Source: Streptomyces sp. AM 2-1-1 (GTDB lineage: Bacteria; Actinomycetota; Actinomycetes; Streptomycetales; Streptomycetaceae). Taken from it: a stretch of DNA of 64,000 nucleotides. The notes under the pieces are model-generated. The model searched no databases and had not been told where the DNA came from. It saw only the letters and a list, made by a program, of their open reading frames with translations. Of the stretch, positions 17,678 through 28,078 are shown piece after piece. The DNA is taken from positions 124,001 through 188,000 of the forward strand of contig NZ_CP119147.1 of NCBI RefSeq assembly GCF_029167645.1. The letters run 5' to 3'. The position numbers and the translations under genes are program-made. The stretch's first letter is position 1. Each line of letters opens with the position of its first letter.

Positions 17678-18613
17678 GTGGATGAAAACGAAAGGCATCT
17701 CGACCCCGCCGGGGACTCGGCGAAGATATCTCCGCCCCATTCCTTTCTCCCTCTCGGACGACGCGTTCTCGGCGTCCTCGCCTATCCCGCCCTCCTGACG
17801 GCCACCCTGCTGGTCGCGTCGGCGACGCTCGTGCTGGACTGGAATCCGGAATGGGTGAGCTCACTCTTCCTCGCCGGCACCGTGCTCTACCTCTCCGTTC
17901 TCGAAAGGCTCATTCCGCACCGGCGTGACTGGCATCCGGACAGGGCGGAATGGCGCTGGTACGGCGTCTACTTCGCGTTGACCATGGCCGGGAGCGTGCT
18001 GGCGCAGTTCCTCGTCACGACCGCGGTGGGGAAGGTGTCCCCCGACGATCCCGCGCTTCCCCTGGGGGCCGAGATCCCGGCCGCGCTGCTGAGCGGATCG
18101 CTCGCCGGCTACCTGGTGCACCGTCTGGGGCACACCAATCCCGTGCTGTGGCGCCTGCACGGCGTCCACCACGTCCCGCGCAAGGTCAACGTCGCCAACA
18201 ACGGCGTGAACCACGTCCTCGACATCACCCTCGCCCAGGGCGTCGTGCAACTCACCCTGGCGCTCGCGGGGTTCTCCCAGAAGTCCGTGCTCGCCGCGGG
18301 GTTCTTCGTCACCATGCAGGGCTATTTCGTCCACGCCAACGTCGACGTGCGGATCGGCCGGCTCAACCACCTCTTCGCCAGTCCGGAACAGCACCGTCTG
18401 CACCACAGCACCGATCTCTCCGAGGCGGGCCACTACGGCTCCGACCTGTCGTGCTGGGACCACCTCTTCGGCAGTTTCACCTGGCGGCCCGGGCGTGAGC
18501 CGGCCGCCGTCGGTCTCAGCGATCCCTCGTCGTTCCCCGGGACCGGCGAGATCCTCGCCAGTCTCCTCCGTCCGTGGCGCCGCGCGAAGCGGGCCGGGGA
18601 CGGCATCGCCTGA
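17678..18613 (+). CDS. ftdA: PTM cluster sterol-desaturase-type hydroxylase
   Basis: A 311-residue membrane di-iron hydroxylase of the fatty acid hydroxylase/sterol desaturase superfamily. The histidine clusters are HRLGH, HGVHH (in LWRLHGVHHVPRK), a lone His in FVHANVD and HRLHH (in SPEQHRLHHSTDL). Four hydrophobic segments precede or separate them. In PTM clusters the homologue is known to hydroxylate the tetramate/ornithine part of the molecule (the C-3 hydroxyl of HSAF). The GTG start is fixed by GGAGGT seven bases upstream. It opens the cluster, 81 bp before the synthetase. The symbol follows the frontalamide cluster by family and order. Confidence 0.88.
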   Translation: MDENERHLDPAGDSAKISPPHSFLPLGRRVLGVLAYPALLTATLLVASATLVLDWNPEWVSSLFLAGTVLYLSVLERLIPHRRDWHPDRAEWRWYGVYFALTMAGSVLAQFLVTTAVGKVSPDDPALPLGAEIPAALLSGSLAGYLVHRLGHTNPVLWRLHGVHHVPRKVNVANNGVNHVLDITLAQGVVQLTLALAGFSQKSVLAAGFFVTMQGYFVHANVDVRIGRLNHLFASPEQHRLHHSTDLSEAGHYGSDLSCWDHLFGSFTWRPGREPAAVGLSDPSSFPGTGEILASLLRPWRRAKRAGDGIA

Positions 18614-18694
18614 CCGGGCCCGTTCCCGGGCCCCGCACCGCTGACTTGGGCGCCGCCTGTGGCAGCGCGACCACTTGATGAGGAGTGTGCGAAC

Positions 18695-21600
18695 GTGGCT
18701 GACGCCACCCACGACGTTTCGACGGGCAGAATCGCGATCATCGGCATCGGCTGCCGCTTGCCCGGCGGAGCTTCGGACCCCCGCGCCTTCTGGCAGAACC
18801 TGCTGGACGGCAAGGACTGCGTCACCCCCACGCCGCCGGACCGCTACGACGTCACCACCCATCGCAGCGGCCGCCGGGACAAACCCGGGCGGCTGGTGGG
18901 TGGCCGGGGCGGATACATCGACGGCTTCGACGAGTTCGAACCGGCCTTCTTCGGCATCAGCCGTCGCGAGGCCGACCACATGGATCCCCAGCAGCGCAAA
19001 CTCCTCGAAGTGGCCTGGGAGGCGCTGGAGGACGGCGGCCAGCGGCCGGCCGATCTGGCGGGCAGCAACACGGCCGTGTACGTCGGCGCGTTCACGCTCG
19101 ACTACAAGATCCTCCAGTTCTCCGACCTGAGCTTCGAGACGCTCGCGGCCCACACCGCGACCGGGACCATGATGACGATGGTGTCCAACCGGATCTCGCA
19201 CTCCTTCGACTTCCGGGGGCCCAGCCTCTCCATCGACACGGCGTGCAGTTCCTCCCTGGTCGCCGTACACCTGGCCTGCCAGAGTCTGAAGCGCCGGGAG
19301 AGCGATCTGGCGCTCGCCGGCGGGGTACTGCTCCACATGGCGCCGCAGTACACCGTTGCGGAGACCAAGGGCGGGTTCCTGTCCCCCGAAGGGCGTTCCC
19401 GTACGTTCGACGCCTCGGCGGACGGCTACGTACGGTCCGAGGGCGTCGGCCTGGTCGCGCTGAAGCGGCTGGAGGACGCGGTACGAGACGGGGACCCGGT
19501 CCACGCGGTGATCCTGGGCAGCGGGGTCAACCAGGACGGCCGGACCAACGGCATAACCGTCCCGAACGGCCAGGCCCAGGTCTCCCTGGTGCGGCAGGTC
19601 TGCGCCGAGGCCGGCATCACCCCCGGCGACCTGCAGTACATGGAGGCGCACGGCACCTCCACGCCGGTCGGCGACCCCATCGAGGCCAACGCCCTCTCCC
19701 GGGCGCTCGCCATCGGGCGCGCCCCGGGCGCCCCCTGCTACGTAGGTTCCGTGAAGGCGAACATCGGGCACACCGAGTCGGCCGCCGGGATCGCCGGGCT
19801 GATCAAGACGGCCCTGGCGCTGAAGCACCGCACCATCCCCCCGCACATCAATCTCGAACGCGTCAACCCCGCCATCGACCGGGACTCCTCGCCGTACGAG
19901 ATTCCCGACCGGGTCACCCCGTGGCCCGCACACGAGGGGCCTGCGCGGGCGGGGGTGAACTCCTTCGGCTTCGGCGGCACCAACGCGCATCTCGTCCTGG
20001 AGGAGGCACCCGAGCGTGCCCCCGCCGACCCGGCGCCCTCCGCGCCGGAGCGCCCCTGGACCGTCCTTCCGCTGACCGCGCGTCACCCGGACGCCCTCGC
20101 GGATCTGGCGCGGGGCATCCGGGGCGAACTCGCCGGCGAGCGGGGCGCGGCCGTCCCGCTCTCCGGCCTCGGCCACACCCTGGCGCACCGCCGCCAGCAT
20201 CTGGAGAACCGGCTGTCCGTCGTCCACTCCTCCCGGGAGTCCCTGGACGAGGCCCTGGCCGCGTACCTGCGGGGCGAACCGCATCCCCGGGTGGTCCGGT
20301 CGAAGCAGCTCGACCCCCAGGACCGGCGCCTGGTGCAGGTGTTCACGGGTATGGGCCCCCAGTGGTGGGGCATGGGCCGCGGACTGCTGGAGAGCGAGCC
20401 GGTGTTCCGGGAGACGGTCGCCGCCTGCGACCGCGAGATCCGCGGGATCGCGGGGTGGTCCCTCCTCGACGAGATGACGGCCGACCAGGACCGGTCGAGG
20501 ATGGCGGAGACCTGGCTCGCCCAGCCGGCCAACTTCGCGGTGCAGATCGCACTGGCGGCCCTGTGGCGCTCGTACGGGGTGCGTCCGGACGCGGTCGTGG
20601 GGCACAGCACCGGAGAGATCGCGGCGTTCTACGAGGCGGGCGTCTACTCCCTGAAGGACGCGGTGGCCGTCGCCGTGCACCGCAGCCGCCTCCAGCACAC
20701 GCTGGCGGGCGCGGGCACCATGCTCGCCGTCGGTCTGCCGGAGGCCGAGGCGGAGGAGCGGCTGCGGCCCTTCGGGTCGCGGATCTCGGTGGCCGCGGTC
20801 AACAGCCCCGCCTCGGTGACGCTGGCCGGGGAGGAGGCGGCGCTGGGCGAACTGGCGGACTCGCTCCGGGCCGAGCAGGTTTTCGTCAAGTTCCTGGCCG
20901 TCGAAGTCCCCTACCACAGCGCCGCGATGGACCGGATCAAGGACGGACTGCTGACCTCGCTGGCGGACCTCGCGCCCCGGCCGGCACGCCTTCCGCTGTA
21001 CCTCACGGGTGTGGACGGCATCGCCGACGGTGTCACTCTCGATGCGGGGTACTGGTGGAAGAACGTCCGTGACCGGGTGCGTTTCCGCAGCGCCGTCGAC
21101 CGGCTCGCCGACGACGGATACCGCCTCTTCCTGGAGGTCGGCCCGCACCCGGTGCTCGGGCACGCGATCCGCGAGAACCTGGAGGCCCGCGGCCTCACCG
21201 GCGTCTGCGTGCCCTCGGTACGCCGCGGGGAGGACGAGGACGCGCGCTTCGCCCTCTCCCTCGCCACCCTGCACAACGCCGGTGTCCCCGTCGCGTGGGA
21301 CGTGCTCCACCCGGCGGGCGAGACGGTCCCGCTCCCCCGCTACCCGTGGCGGCGCGACCGCCACTGGACGGAGCCGGCCTCCGTCGCCCAGGTGCGGCTC
21401 GGTCTGCTCGACCACCCGTTACTGGGACGGCGTACCGGGCACACCGAACCCACCTGGCGCGCCCGGCTCGACATCGAGACCCTGCCGTACCTCGCCGACC
21501 ACCGCATCCAGGACACGGTGGTCTTCCCGGCCGCCGGCTACCTGGAGATGGCGACGCAGGCGGTGCGTGCCCTCACCGGGGGCAGCCACGTGGTGCTCGC

Positions 21601-24600
21601 CGACGTCCGGCTGCGCAAGGCGCTCTTCCTCTCCGACGAGGAGGCAACCACCGTCGAACTCTCACTGTCCCTGGAGGACGGGGACTTCACGATCGCCTCC
21701 GCGACCGCCGGAGGCGACGCGGAGCGCACCGTGCACGCGAGCGGGGTGGTCCGCTCCACGCAGCGGCGCTCGGCGGGACCCGCGCTCGACACCGGCCTGG
21801 TCAAGGGACGGAGCGAGCACCGGCTCGGCGCCGAGGAGTGCTACGCGGGACTCGCCGCTCTGGGATACCACTACGGCCCCGCTTTCCGGGCCGTCGAGGA
21901 GGTCTGGATCGGCACCGGCGAGGTGCTGGCGCGCATCCGCCCGCCGGCGGTGATCGGCGCGGACGCCTCGCGCCACCACATCCACCCGGTCCTGCTGGAC
22001 GCCTGCTTCCAGAGCCTGCTGACGCCGGGCGTCGTGGCCGGTGAGGCGTCCGCGCCGGGGACGGGCATCCGGTTGCCGCTCTCGATCGACGAGATGAGCA
22101 TCTCCCCCGTCGGCGACGGGCCGCTCTGGGTGCACGCCACCGTGACCCGTGACGACGGGAACGAACTCGTCGGCGACCTGGCGTTGTACGCGGAAGACGG
22201 AACGGCGCTCGGCGGGGTGCGCGGGTTCCGTGCGGCCGACGTGGAGAAGGCCTCGGCCGCCGTCTCCGTGAGCACCATCGACTCCTGGCTCGCCGAACCC
22301 GCGTGGATCGACCGGCCGTGGAGCGAGGTCCCCGGGGACGCCACGGAGCAGGGGGGTTCGGACGGGCAGGACTGGCTGGTCCTCGCGGACGGCGGCGGGC
22401 TCGGGGACGCCTTCGCCGATCTGGTGACGGCACGGGGCGAGCGCTGCCGGGTCGTACGGACCGGCGCTCCGCGGGGACGGCTGCCGCGGGACGGGGAGTT
22501 CAGCTCGGCTCCGGACTCCGCCGAGCAGTTGGAACGGGTGTTCGCGGAACTCGACCGGGAGGGCACGCCCTTCGGCGGCACGATCGTGCACCTGTGGAAC
22601 CTCGACCTGCCGGCTCTCCCGGCCTGCGAGCGCAAAAATCTGGCGCGGGCGGTGGGGAACGGCGCCTACTCCCTCGTGGCCCTCGCCCGGATCCTCGCCG
22701 CCCGGCGCACCGGTGGGCGGCTCCACGTGGTCACCCGGGGCGCGCAGCCCGTGTCGCCGGGTGAGTCCGTCGAGCCGCTCGCGGCTCCGGCCTGGGGTGT
22801 CACCCGGGTGCTGCGCCACCAGGAACTGGTCGGACACCGCGGCAAACTGGTCGATCTGGATCCGGCGCGGGAACCCGGCGAGGCAGGTCTGCGGGCCGAC
22901 GCCGAAGCCCTGCTGCGCGAGTTCCTGACCGACGACGAGGAGGAGATCGGCCTGCGGGGCGACCGCCGCGCCACCAGTCGGCTCCGCCCGGCGGAAGGGC
23001 TGACCAGGCCGCTGCCGCTACGGCTGCGCGCGGACGGGAGCTATCTCGTGACCGGGGCGTTCGGGGCGCTGGGCCGCCTCCTCTGCCGGACGCTCGTGCG
23101 GCGCGGCGCCCGCCGGCTGATCCTGATGGGCCGCACGCCCGTCCCGCCGCGTCAGGAGTGGGCGGCGGCCGACGCCACGACCGCCGGGGGCAGGGCCGTG
23201 GCGCTGCTGCGCGAACTGGAGGCGCTGGGTGCGCAGACGGTGCTGGCGCCCGTGGACGTGACCGACGAGGACGCGCTCACCGGCTGGCTCGACGCGTACC
23301 GGCGCCGGGGCGGCGCCCCGGTGCGCGGTGTCTTCCATCTGGCGGGGCAGGTGCGGGACACCCTCGTCGCCGACATGGACCGGCCCACCTTCGACGCGGT
23401 GCTGGAGCCGAAGGTGATGGGCGCGTACCTGCTCGACCGGCACCTGCGCGACGAGCCGCTCGACCATTTCGTGCTCTTCGCCTCGATCGCCTCACTGCTG
23501 ACGACCGCCGGCCAGACCAACTACGCCGCCGGCAACGCCTTCCTGGACGCGCTGGCGCACCGGCGGCGGGCGCAGGGGCTGCCCGCCCTGAGTCTGGACT
23601 GGGGTCCGTGGGCGACGGGCATGATCGAGGAACTCGGTCTGGTCGACCACTACCTGCACAGCCGGGGCATGAGTTCGTTGTCCCCGGACGCCGGGATGAG
23701 TGTCCTGGAACGGGTGGTCGGTCAGGACCGGGCGCAGTTGCTGGTGGCGACGGTCGTCGCCTGGCCGACCTTCCTGGCCTGGTACGACTCGCCTCCCCCG
23801 CTGGTCTCCGAGCTCGCCGCGACCGCCCGCGACCACGCGCCCGAGGAGGGTGACGGCTTCCTCGAGACCTTCCGGCGCGCCGGTGGGGCGGAGCGCCGCT
23901 CCCTGGTGGCCGAGCGGTTCACCTCGCTCACCGCCACCGTGCTGCGGACGGCGGCGGAGGAGATCGACCCGTCGGCCGGACTCGGCGGTCTCGGGCTCGA
24001 CTCGCTGCTCGCGATGGAGCTCCGCGCCCGGGTGCAAGCCGACCTGGGCGTCGCCCTGCCGGTGGTCGCCCTGCTGAGCGGTACACCCGTCGGCCAACTG
24101 GCCGACCAGCTCTGTGAAGGGCTCCTGGAGCGGGTGGCGGCGGACGCGGCCGGGGAGGGTGACCCCTCGGCGGCCGTCGAGGTCTTCACCGACGAGCACT
24201 CTCATCCGCTGACCCAGAACCAGAAGGCGCTCTGGTTCCTCAAGCAGCTCAACCCGGACGGCTACGCGTACAACATCGGCGGTGCGGTGGAGGTTCGCGC
24301 CGCACTCGAACCCGACGTGATGTTCGAGGCGGTACGCAGGCTCATCGCCCGGCATCCGGCGCTGCGAACCAACTTCCATCTGGAAGAGGGACTGCCGGTG
24401 CAGCGGACGACGGCCGGGGCGGAACCCGATCTCGCCCTCTTCGACGTGCAGGGGCAGGACTGGGAGGAGATCCGGCGGACGATCATCCGCGAGTACCGCA
24501 AGCCGTACGACCTCGAACGCGACCCGCTGGTGCGGTTCCGCCTGTTCAAGCGCGAGCCGGGGCGCTGGGTGATCATGAAGGCGGTCCACCACATCGTCTC

Positions 24601-27600
24601 GGACGCCATCTCGACCTTCACCTTCATCGAGGAACTCCTCGCCGTCTACGAGGCCCTGAAGCAGGGCCGGGAGCCGGCACTGCCGCCGGTGGGCGCGAGG
24701 TACCTCGACTTCCTCAACCAGCAGAACCGCTTCCTGGCGAGCCGGGAGGCGGGCGGGATGCTGGAGTACTGGCGGTCCCACCTGCCCGCCGAGGTGCCGC
24801 TGCTGGACCTTCCCGTGGACGGAGCGCGTCCGGCCGTACAGACGCACAACGGCGCTTCGGAGTTCTTCGTCCTGGACGAAGGGCTCACCGCCCGGGTGCA
24901 CGCCCTGGCGCAGCAGCACCGGGTGACGCCGTTCATGGTGCTGCTGGGCGCCTACTACCTCCTGCTGCACCGCTACTCCGGGCAGGACCACATCGTCGTC
25001 GGCAGTCCGGTGACCGGCCGCACCCAGCAGGAGTTCGCCCCGGTCTACGGCTACTTCGTCAATCCGCTCCCCCTGCACGCGGACCTCTCGGGGGCGCCCA
25101 CCGTCGCCGAACTGCTGGAGCAGGTCCGCGCGACCGTCCTGAACGGCCTGGACAACCAGGAGTACCCGTTCGTGCTGCTGGTCGAGGAGCTGGGACTCCA
25201 GCACGATCCGAGCCGCTCGGCGGTGTTCCAGGCGATGTTCATCCTGCTCACCCACAAGGTGGCCACCGAGCAGTACGGCTACCGGCTGGAGTACATCGAA
25301 CTCCCGGAGGAGGAGGGTCAGTTCGACCTGACCCTGTCGGTCTACGAGGACGAGGCCGAAGGGCGCTTCCACTGCGTGCTGAAGTACAACTCCGACCTCT
25401 TCCGGCCGGCGACCGTGCGCCGCATGGCCTCCCACTACGTGCGGCTGCTCGACAGCATGACCCGGGCGGAGGCCCACCTCCCCACGCCCCGGCTGGAGAT
25501 GCTGGGCGCGCCGGAGCGCGAACGGCTGGTGGGCGAGTGGAGCGGCGCCCGGGCGCTCCGGGAGGGTGACGGGCGGGTACCCACTCCGGTCCACCGGCTG
25601 ATCGAGGAGGTGGCGGCCGCCCGGCCCGACGCGGTCGCCGTCTCGATGCCCTCCCTGTCGGGGGCGACGGTGCGGATGACCTACGGCGAGCTGGAGCGCC
25701 GGGCCGTCGCCCGGGCGCGGCGCCTGCGTGACCTGGGGGTCGGCGCGGGGTCGGTGGTCGGGGTCTGCCTGGACAAGTCGCCGGAGCTGATCGTCACCCT
25801 GCTCGCGGTCCTGAAGGCGGGCGGCGCGTACCTCCCGCTCCACCCGGACCAGCCGGCTGACCGTGCCGGGCACGTTCTGCACCACGCCGGGGCCGTGCTG
25901 GTCGTCGTCGGGGAGGCGCGTGCCCCGTGGGCGGCGGGTCTGTCCGTCCCCGTGACGATACTGGAGGCTCTGCTGGGGACGGAGACCGACGGGCCTGCCC
26001 CGCCGGGGACGGCCGACCCGGACGCCGCGGCCTACGTGATCAACACCTCGGGCTCGACCGGTCGTCCCAAGGCGGTCCGGGTCAGCCACCGCAACCTCGC
26101 CTCGGCGTGCGCCGCGTGGCTCCAGGAGTACCGGCTCGACGGGTCGTGCGTGCATCTCCAGATGGCGGAGCCCTCGTTCGACGTGTTCACCGGTGACCTG
26201 GTGCGCGCCCTGTGCTCGGGGGGCACGCTGGTGCTGGCCGACCGGGATCTGATCTTCGACACGCCCCGGCTCCACCGCACCATGCGGGCGGAGCGGGTGG
26301 ACTGCGCGGAGTTCGTTCCCGCCGTCGTGCGGGGCCTGATGGACCACTGCGCGCGGGAGGGGGAGCGGCTCGACTTCCTGCGGCTCCTGGTGGTCGGCTC
26401 GGACGCGTGGAAGGTCGCGGAGTACACCCGGCTCCGTGACCTGTGCGGGCCGGGGACCCGGGTCATCAACTCCTACGGCCTCACCGAGGCCACCATCGAC
26501 AGCGCCTTCTTCGAGGGACCCGCCGACGGTCTGGAGCCGGGTCAGATGGTGCCGATCGGGCGTCCGCTGCCGAACAGCACCCTCCACGTCCTGGACGCGC
26601 AGGGCGAACCGGTACCGCCGGGTGTGCCGGGCGAACTCTGGATCGGGGGCGAGGGCGTGGCGACGGGGTACGCCGGCGACCCGGCGCAGACGGCCGCGCG
26701 CTTCGTCACCCAGACCCTGAGCCGTGAGCCCGGCGCCCCGCCGGAGCGGCTGTACCGGACCGGGGACCTGGCCCGCTGGGACACCGAGGGCCGGGTGCAC
26801 CTGCTCGGTCGTGGCGACCACCAGGTCAAGCTGCGGGGCCACCGGATCGAGATCGGGGAGATCGAGGCACACCTCGCCGGCTGGCCGGGTCTCGCCCGGG
26901 CCGTGGTGGCCGTACGCCCGGACGCCGCCGGGGACGCCACGCTCTGCGCCTACTGCGTGGCGGAGCCGGGGGCGGTGCTCGACCGGCGTGCGCTCCGCCG
27001 CCACCTGGCGGGAGCCCTGCCGTCGTACATGGTGCCCTCGTACATCACGGAGCTCGACGCGCTGCCGCTCACCCCGCACGGGAAGGTGGACGTCAAGGCC
27101 CTGCCGGTGCCGCGCGGCGAGGACCGCCGGCAGGCGCACGAGGCGCCGGTCACGCTGTACGAGGTGAGCATGGCCCGGCACTGGGAGGCCCTGCTCGGGA
27201 CGGAGCGGGCAGGGCTCGGGGACGACTTCTTCGAGTCCGGCGGGAGCAGCATCAAGCTGATCGAACTCCTCCACCGTCTGCGGACGGAGTTCGGCGTCAG
27301 CATCCCGGTCAGCCGGCTGTACCAGGTCACGACGTTGCACGGAATGGCGGCGACGGTGCAGGACCTCGTCCACAGCACGTCCGCGGAGGAGCTGCCCTAT
27401 CTGACCTTCAACCCCGGCCCGGGCCGGCCCGTCTTCTGCTTTCCGCCGGCGGGCGGCCACGGTCTGGTCTACCGCGGCCTCGCGGAGCGGCTCGCGCCGT
27501 ACCGGACCGTCGCGTTCAACTACCTGCCGGGTGACGCCAAGGTCGTCCGGTACGCGGACCTGGTGGAGTCGGTGGACGCGGAGGGCCCTCACCTGCTGCT

Positions 27601-28078
27601 CGGGTACTCCCTCGGAGGCAACCTCGCCTTCGAGGTGGCCAAGGAGCTGGAGTCGCGGGGCCGCGAGGTGGGGCACGTGGTGGTGCTCGACTCCCATCGC
27701 ATCACGGAGACGTACGAGCCGGGAGAGGAGGGGATCAGGACCTTCGAGGCGGAGCTGGGCCGCCACATCCACCTGCACACCGGGTCGGAGATCGTCACCC
27801 GGACGGTGCTCGAACACGCGGCGGAGTACCTGGAGTTCTGCGGCAGGACGCCCAACACGGGGACGGTGGCGGCCCCGGTGGGCGTGGTGACGGACGAGGA
27901 GAAGGCCGCCCTCCACGCGGTCGGCTCTCCGGGTGCGTGGCACGGCGGTTCCACCGCCGGGACACGGGTCCTGAAGGGGTCCGGGACCCACGCCGACATG
28001 CTCGATCCCCGGCATCTGCCCCGTAACGCCGCACTGGTGCGCGCCCTGCTGACGGGAGGCGCCGAGCATGCGGGATGA
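18695..28078 (+). CDS. ftdB: iterative hybrid PKS-NRPS of polycyclic tetramate macrolactam synthesis
   Basis: A 3127-residue synthetase ordered KS-AT-DH-KR-ACP-C-A-T-TE, the hallmark PTM architecture. KS: Cys184 in DTACSSSL, plus EAHGTSTPVGDP and NIGHTESAAG. AT: Ser638 in GHSTGE, fitting malonyl units. DH: His936, with Asp940 where Gly is usual, and later LLDACFQ. KR: TGAFGALG and Tyr1610 in NYAAGNAF. ACP: Ser1770 in GLDSLLAMEL. C: HHIVSDA (H1965/H1966, D1970). A: TSGSTGRPKA from about 2451 and YRTGDLARW. T: Ser2852 in ESGGSSIKL. TE: Ser2972 in GYSLGG. One module, used iteratively, makes two polyene chains that are attached to both amines of ornithine, and the TE forms the tetramate. There is no enoylreductase. 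AGGAG at 18681-18685 supports the GTG start. Confidence 0.95.
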   Translation: MADATHDVSTGRIAIIGIGCRLPGGASDPRAFWQNLLDGKDCVTPTPPDRYDVTTHRSGRRDKPGRLVGGRGGYIDGFDEFEPAFFGISRREADHMDPQQRKLLEVAWEALEDGGQRPADLAGSNTAVYVGAFTLDYKILQFSDLSFETLAAHTATGTMMTMVSNRISHSFDFRGPSLSIDTACSSSLVAVHLACQSLKRRESDLALAGGVLLHMAPQYTVAETKGGFLSPEGRSRTFDASADGYVRSEGVGLVALKRLEDAVRDGDPVHAVILGSGVNQDGRTNGITVPNGQAQVSLVRQVCAEAGITPGDLQYMEAHGTSTPVGDPIEANALSRALAIGRAPGAPCYVGSVKANIGHTESAAGIAGLIKTALALKHRTIPPHINLERVNPAIDRDSSPYEIPDRVTPWPAHEGPARAGVNSFGFGGTNAHLVLEEAPERAPADPAPSAPERPWTVLPLTARHPDALADLARGIRGELAGERGAAVPLSGLGHTLAHRRQHLENRLSVVHSSRESLDEALAAYLRGEPHPRVVRSKQLDPQDRRLVQVFTGMGPQWWGMGRGLLESEPVFRETVAACDREIRGIAGWSLLDEMTADQDRSRMAETWLAQPANFAVQIALAALWRSYGVRPDAVVGHSTGEIAAFYEAGVYSLKDAVAVAVHRSRLQHTLAGAGTMLAVGLPEAEAEERLRPFGSRISVAAVNSPASVTLAGEEAALGELADSLRAEQVFVKFLAVEVPYHSAAMDRIKDGLLTSLADLAPRPARLPLYLTGVDGIADGVTLDAGYWWKNVRDRVRFRSAVDRLADDGYRLFLEVGPHPVLGHAIRENLEARGLTGVCVPSVRRGEDEDARFALSLATLHNAGVPVAWDVLHPAGETVPLPRYPWRRDRHWTEPASVAQVRLGLLDHPLLGRRTGHTEPTWRARLDIETLPYLADHRIQDTVVFPAAGYLEMATQAVRALTGGSHVVLADVRLRKALFLSDEEATTVELSLSLEDGDFTIASATAGGDAERTVHASGVVRSTQRRSAGPALDTGLVKGRSEHRLGAEECYAGLAALGYHYGPAFRAVEEVWIGTGEVLARIRPPAVIGADASRHHIHPVLLDACFQSLLTPGVVAGEASAPGTGIRLPLSIDEMSISPVGDGPLWVHATVTRDDGNELVGDLALYAEDGTALGGVRGFRAADVEKASAAVSVSTIDSWLAEPAWIDRPWSEVPGDATEQGGSDGQDWLVLADGGGLGDAFADLVTARGERCRVVRTGAPRGRLPRDGEFSSAPDSAEQLERVFAELDREGTPFGGTIVHLWNLDLPALPACERKNLARAVGNGAYSLVALARILAARRTGGRLHVVTRGAQPVSPGESVEPLAAPAWGVTRVLRHQELVGHRGKLVDLDPAREPGEAGLRADAEALLREFLTDDEEEIGLRGDRRATSRLRPAEGLTRPLPLRLRADGSYLVTGAFGALGRLLCRTLVRRGARRLILMGRTPVPPRQEWAAADATTAGGRAVALLRELEALGAQTVLAPVDVTDEDALTGWLDAYRRRGGAPVRGVFHLAGQVRDTLVADMDRPTFDAVLEPKVMGAYLLDRHLRDEPLDHFVLFASIASLLTTAGQTNYAAGNAFLDALAHRRRAQGLPALSLDWGPWATGMIEELGLVDHYLHSRGMSSLSPDAGMSVLERVVGQDRAQLLVATVVAWPTFLAWYDSPPPLVSELAATARDHAPEEGDGFLETFRRAGGAERRSLVAERFTSLTATVLRTAAEEIDPSAGLGGLGLDSLLAMELRARVQADLGVALPVVALLSGTPVGQLADQLCEGLLERVAADAAGEGDPSAAVEVFTDEHSHPLTQNQKALWFLKQLNPDGYAYNIGGAVEVRAALEPDVMFEAVRRLIARHPALRTNFHLEEGLPVQRTTAGAEPDLALFDVQGQDWEEIRRTIIREYRKPYDLERDPLVRFRLFKREPGRWVIMKAVHHIVSDAISTFTFIEELLAVYEALKQGREPALPPVGARYLDFLNQQNRFLASREAGGMLEYWRSHLPAEVPLLDLPVDGARPAVQTHNGASEFFVLDEGLTARVHALAQQHRVTPFMVLLGAYYLLLHRYSGQDHIVVGSPVTGRTQQEFAPVYGYFVNPLPLHADLSGAPTVAELLEQVRATVLNGLDNQEYPFVLLVEELGLQHDPSRSAVFQAMFILLTHKVATEQYGYRLEYIELPEEEGQFDLTLSVYEDEAEGRFHCVLKYNSDLFRPATVRRMASHYVRLLDSMTRAEAHLPTPRLEMLGAPERERLVGEWSGARALREGDGRVPTPVHRLIEEVAAARPDAVAVSMPSLSGATVRMTYGELERRAVARARRLRDLGVGAGSVVGVCLDKSPELIVTLLAVLKAGGAYLPLHPDQPADRAGHVLHHAGAVLVVVGEARAPWAAGLSVPVTILEALLGTETDGPAPPGTADPDAAAYVINTSGSTGRPKAVRVSHRNLASACAAWLQEYRLDGSCVHLQMAEPSFDVFTGDLVRALCSGGTLVLADRDLIFDTPRLHRTMRAERVDCAEFVPAVVRGLMDHCAREGERLDFLRLLVVGSDAWKVAEYTRLRDLCGPGTRVINSYGLTEATIDSAFFEGPADGLEPGQMVPIGRPLPNSTLHVLDAQGEPVPPGVPGELWIGGEGVATGYAGDPAQTAARFVTQTLSREPGAPPERLYRTGDLARWDTEGRVHLLGRGDHQVKLRGHRIEIGEIEAHLAGWPGLARAVVAVRPDAAGDATLCAYCVAEPGAVLDRRALRRHLAGALPSYMVPSYITELDALPLTPHGKVDVKALPVPRGEDRRQAHEAPVTLYEVSMARHWEALLGTERAGLGDDFFESGGSSIKLIELLHRLRTEFGVSIPVSRLYQVTTLHGMAATVQDLVHSTSAEELPYLTFNPGPGRPVFCFPPAGGHGLVYRGLAERLAPYRTVAFNYLPGDAKVVRYADLVESVDAEGPHLLLGYSLGGNLAFEVAKELESRGREVGHVVVLDSHRITETYEPGEEGIRTFEAELGRHIHLHTGSEIVTRTVLEHAAEYLEFCGRTPNTGTVAAPVGVVTDEEKAALHAVGSPGAWHGGSTAGTRVLKGSGTHADMLDPRHLPRNAALVRALLTGGAEHAG

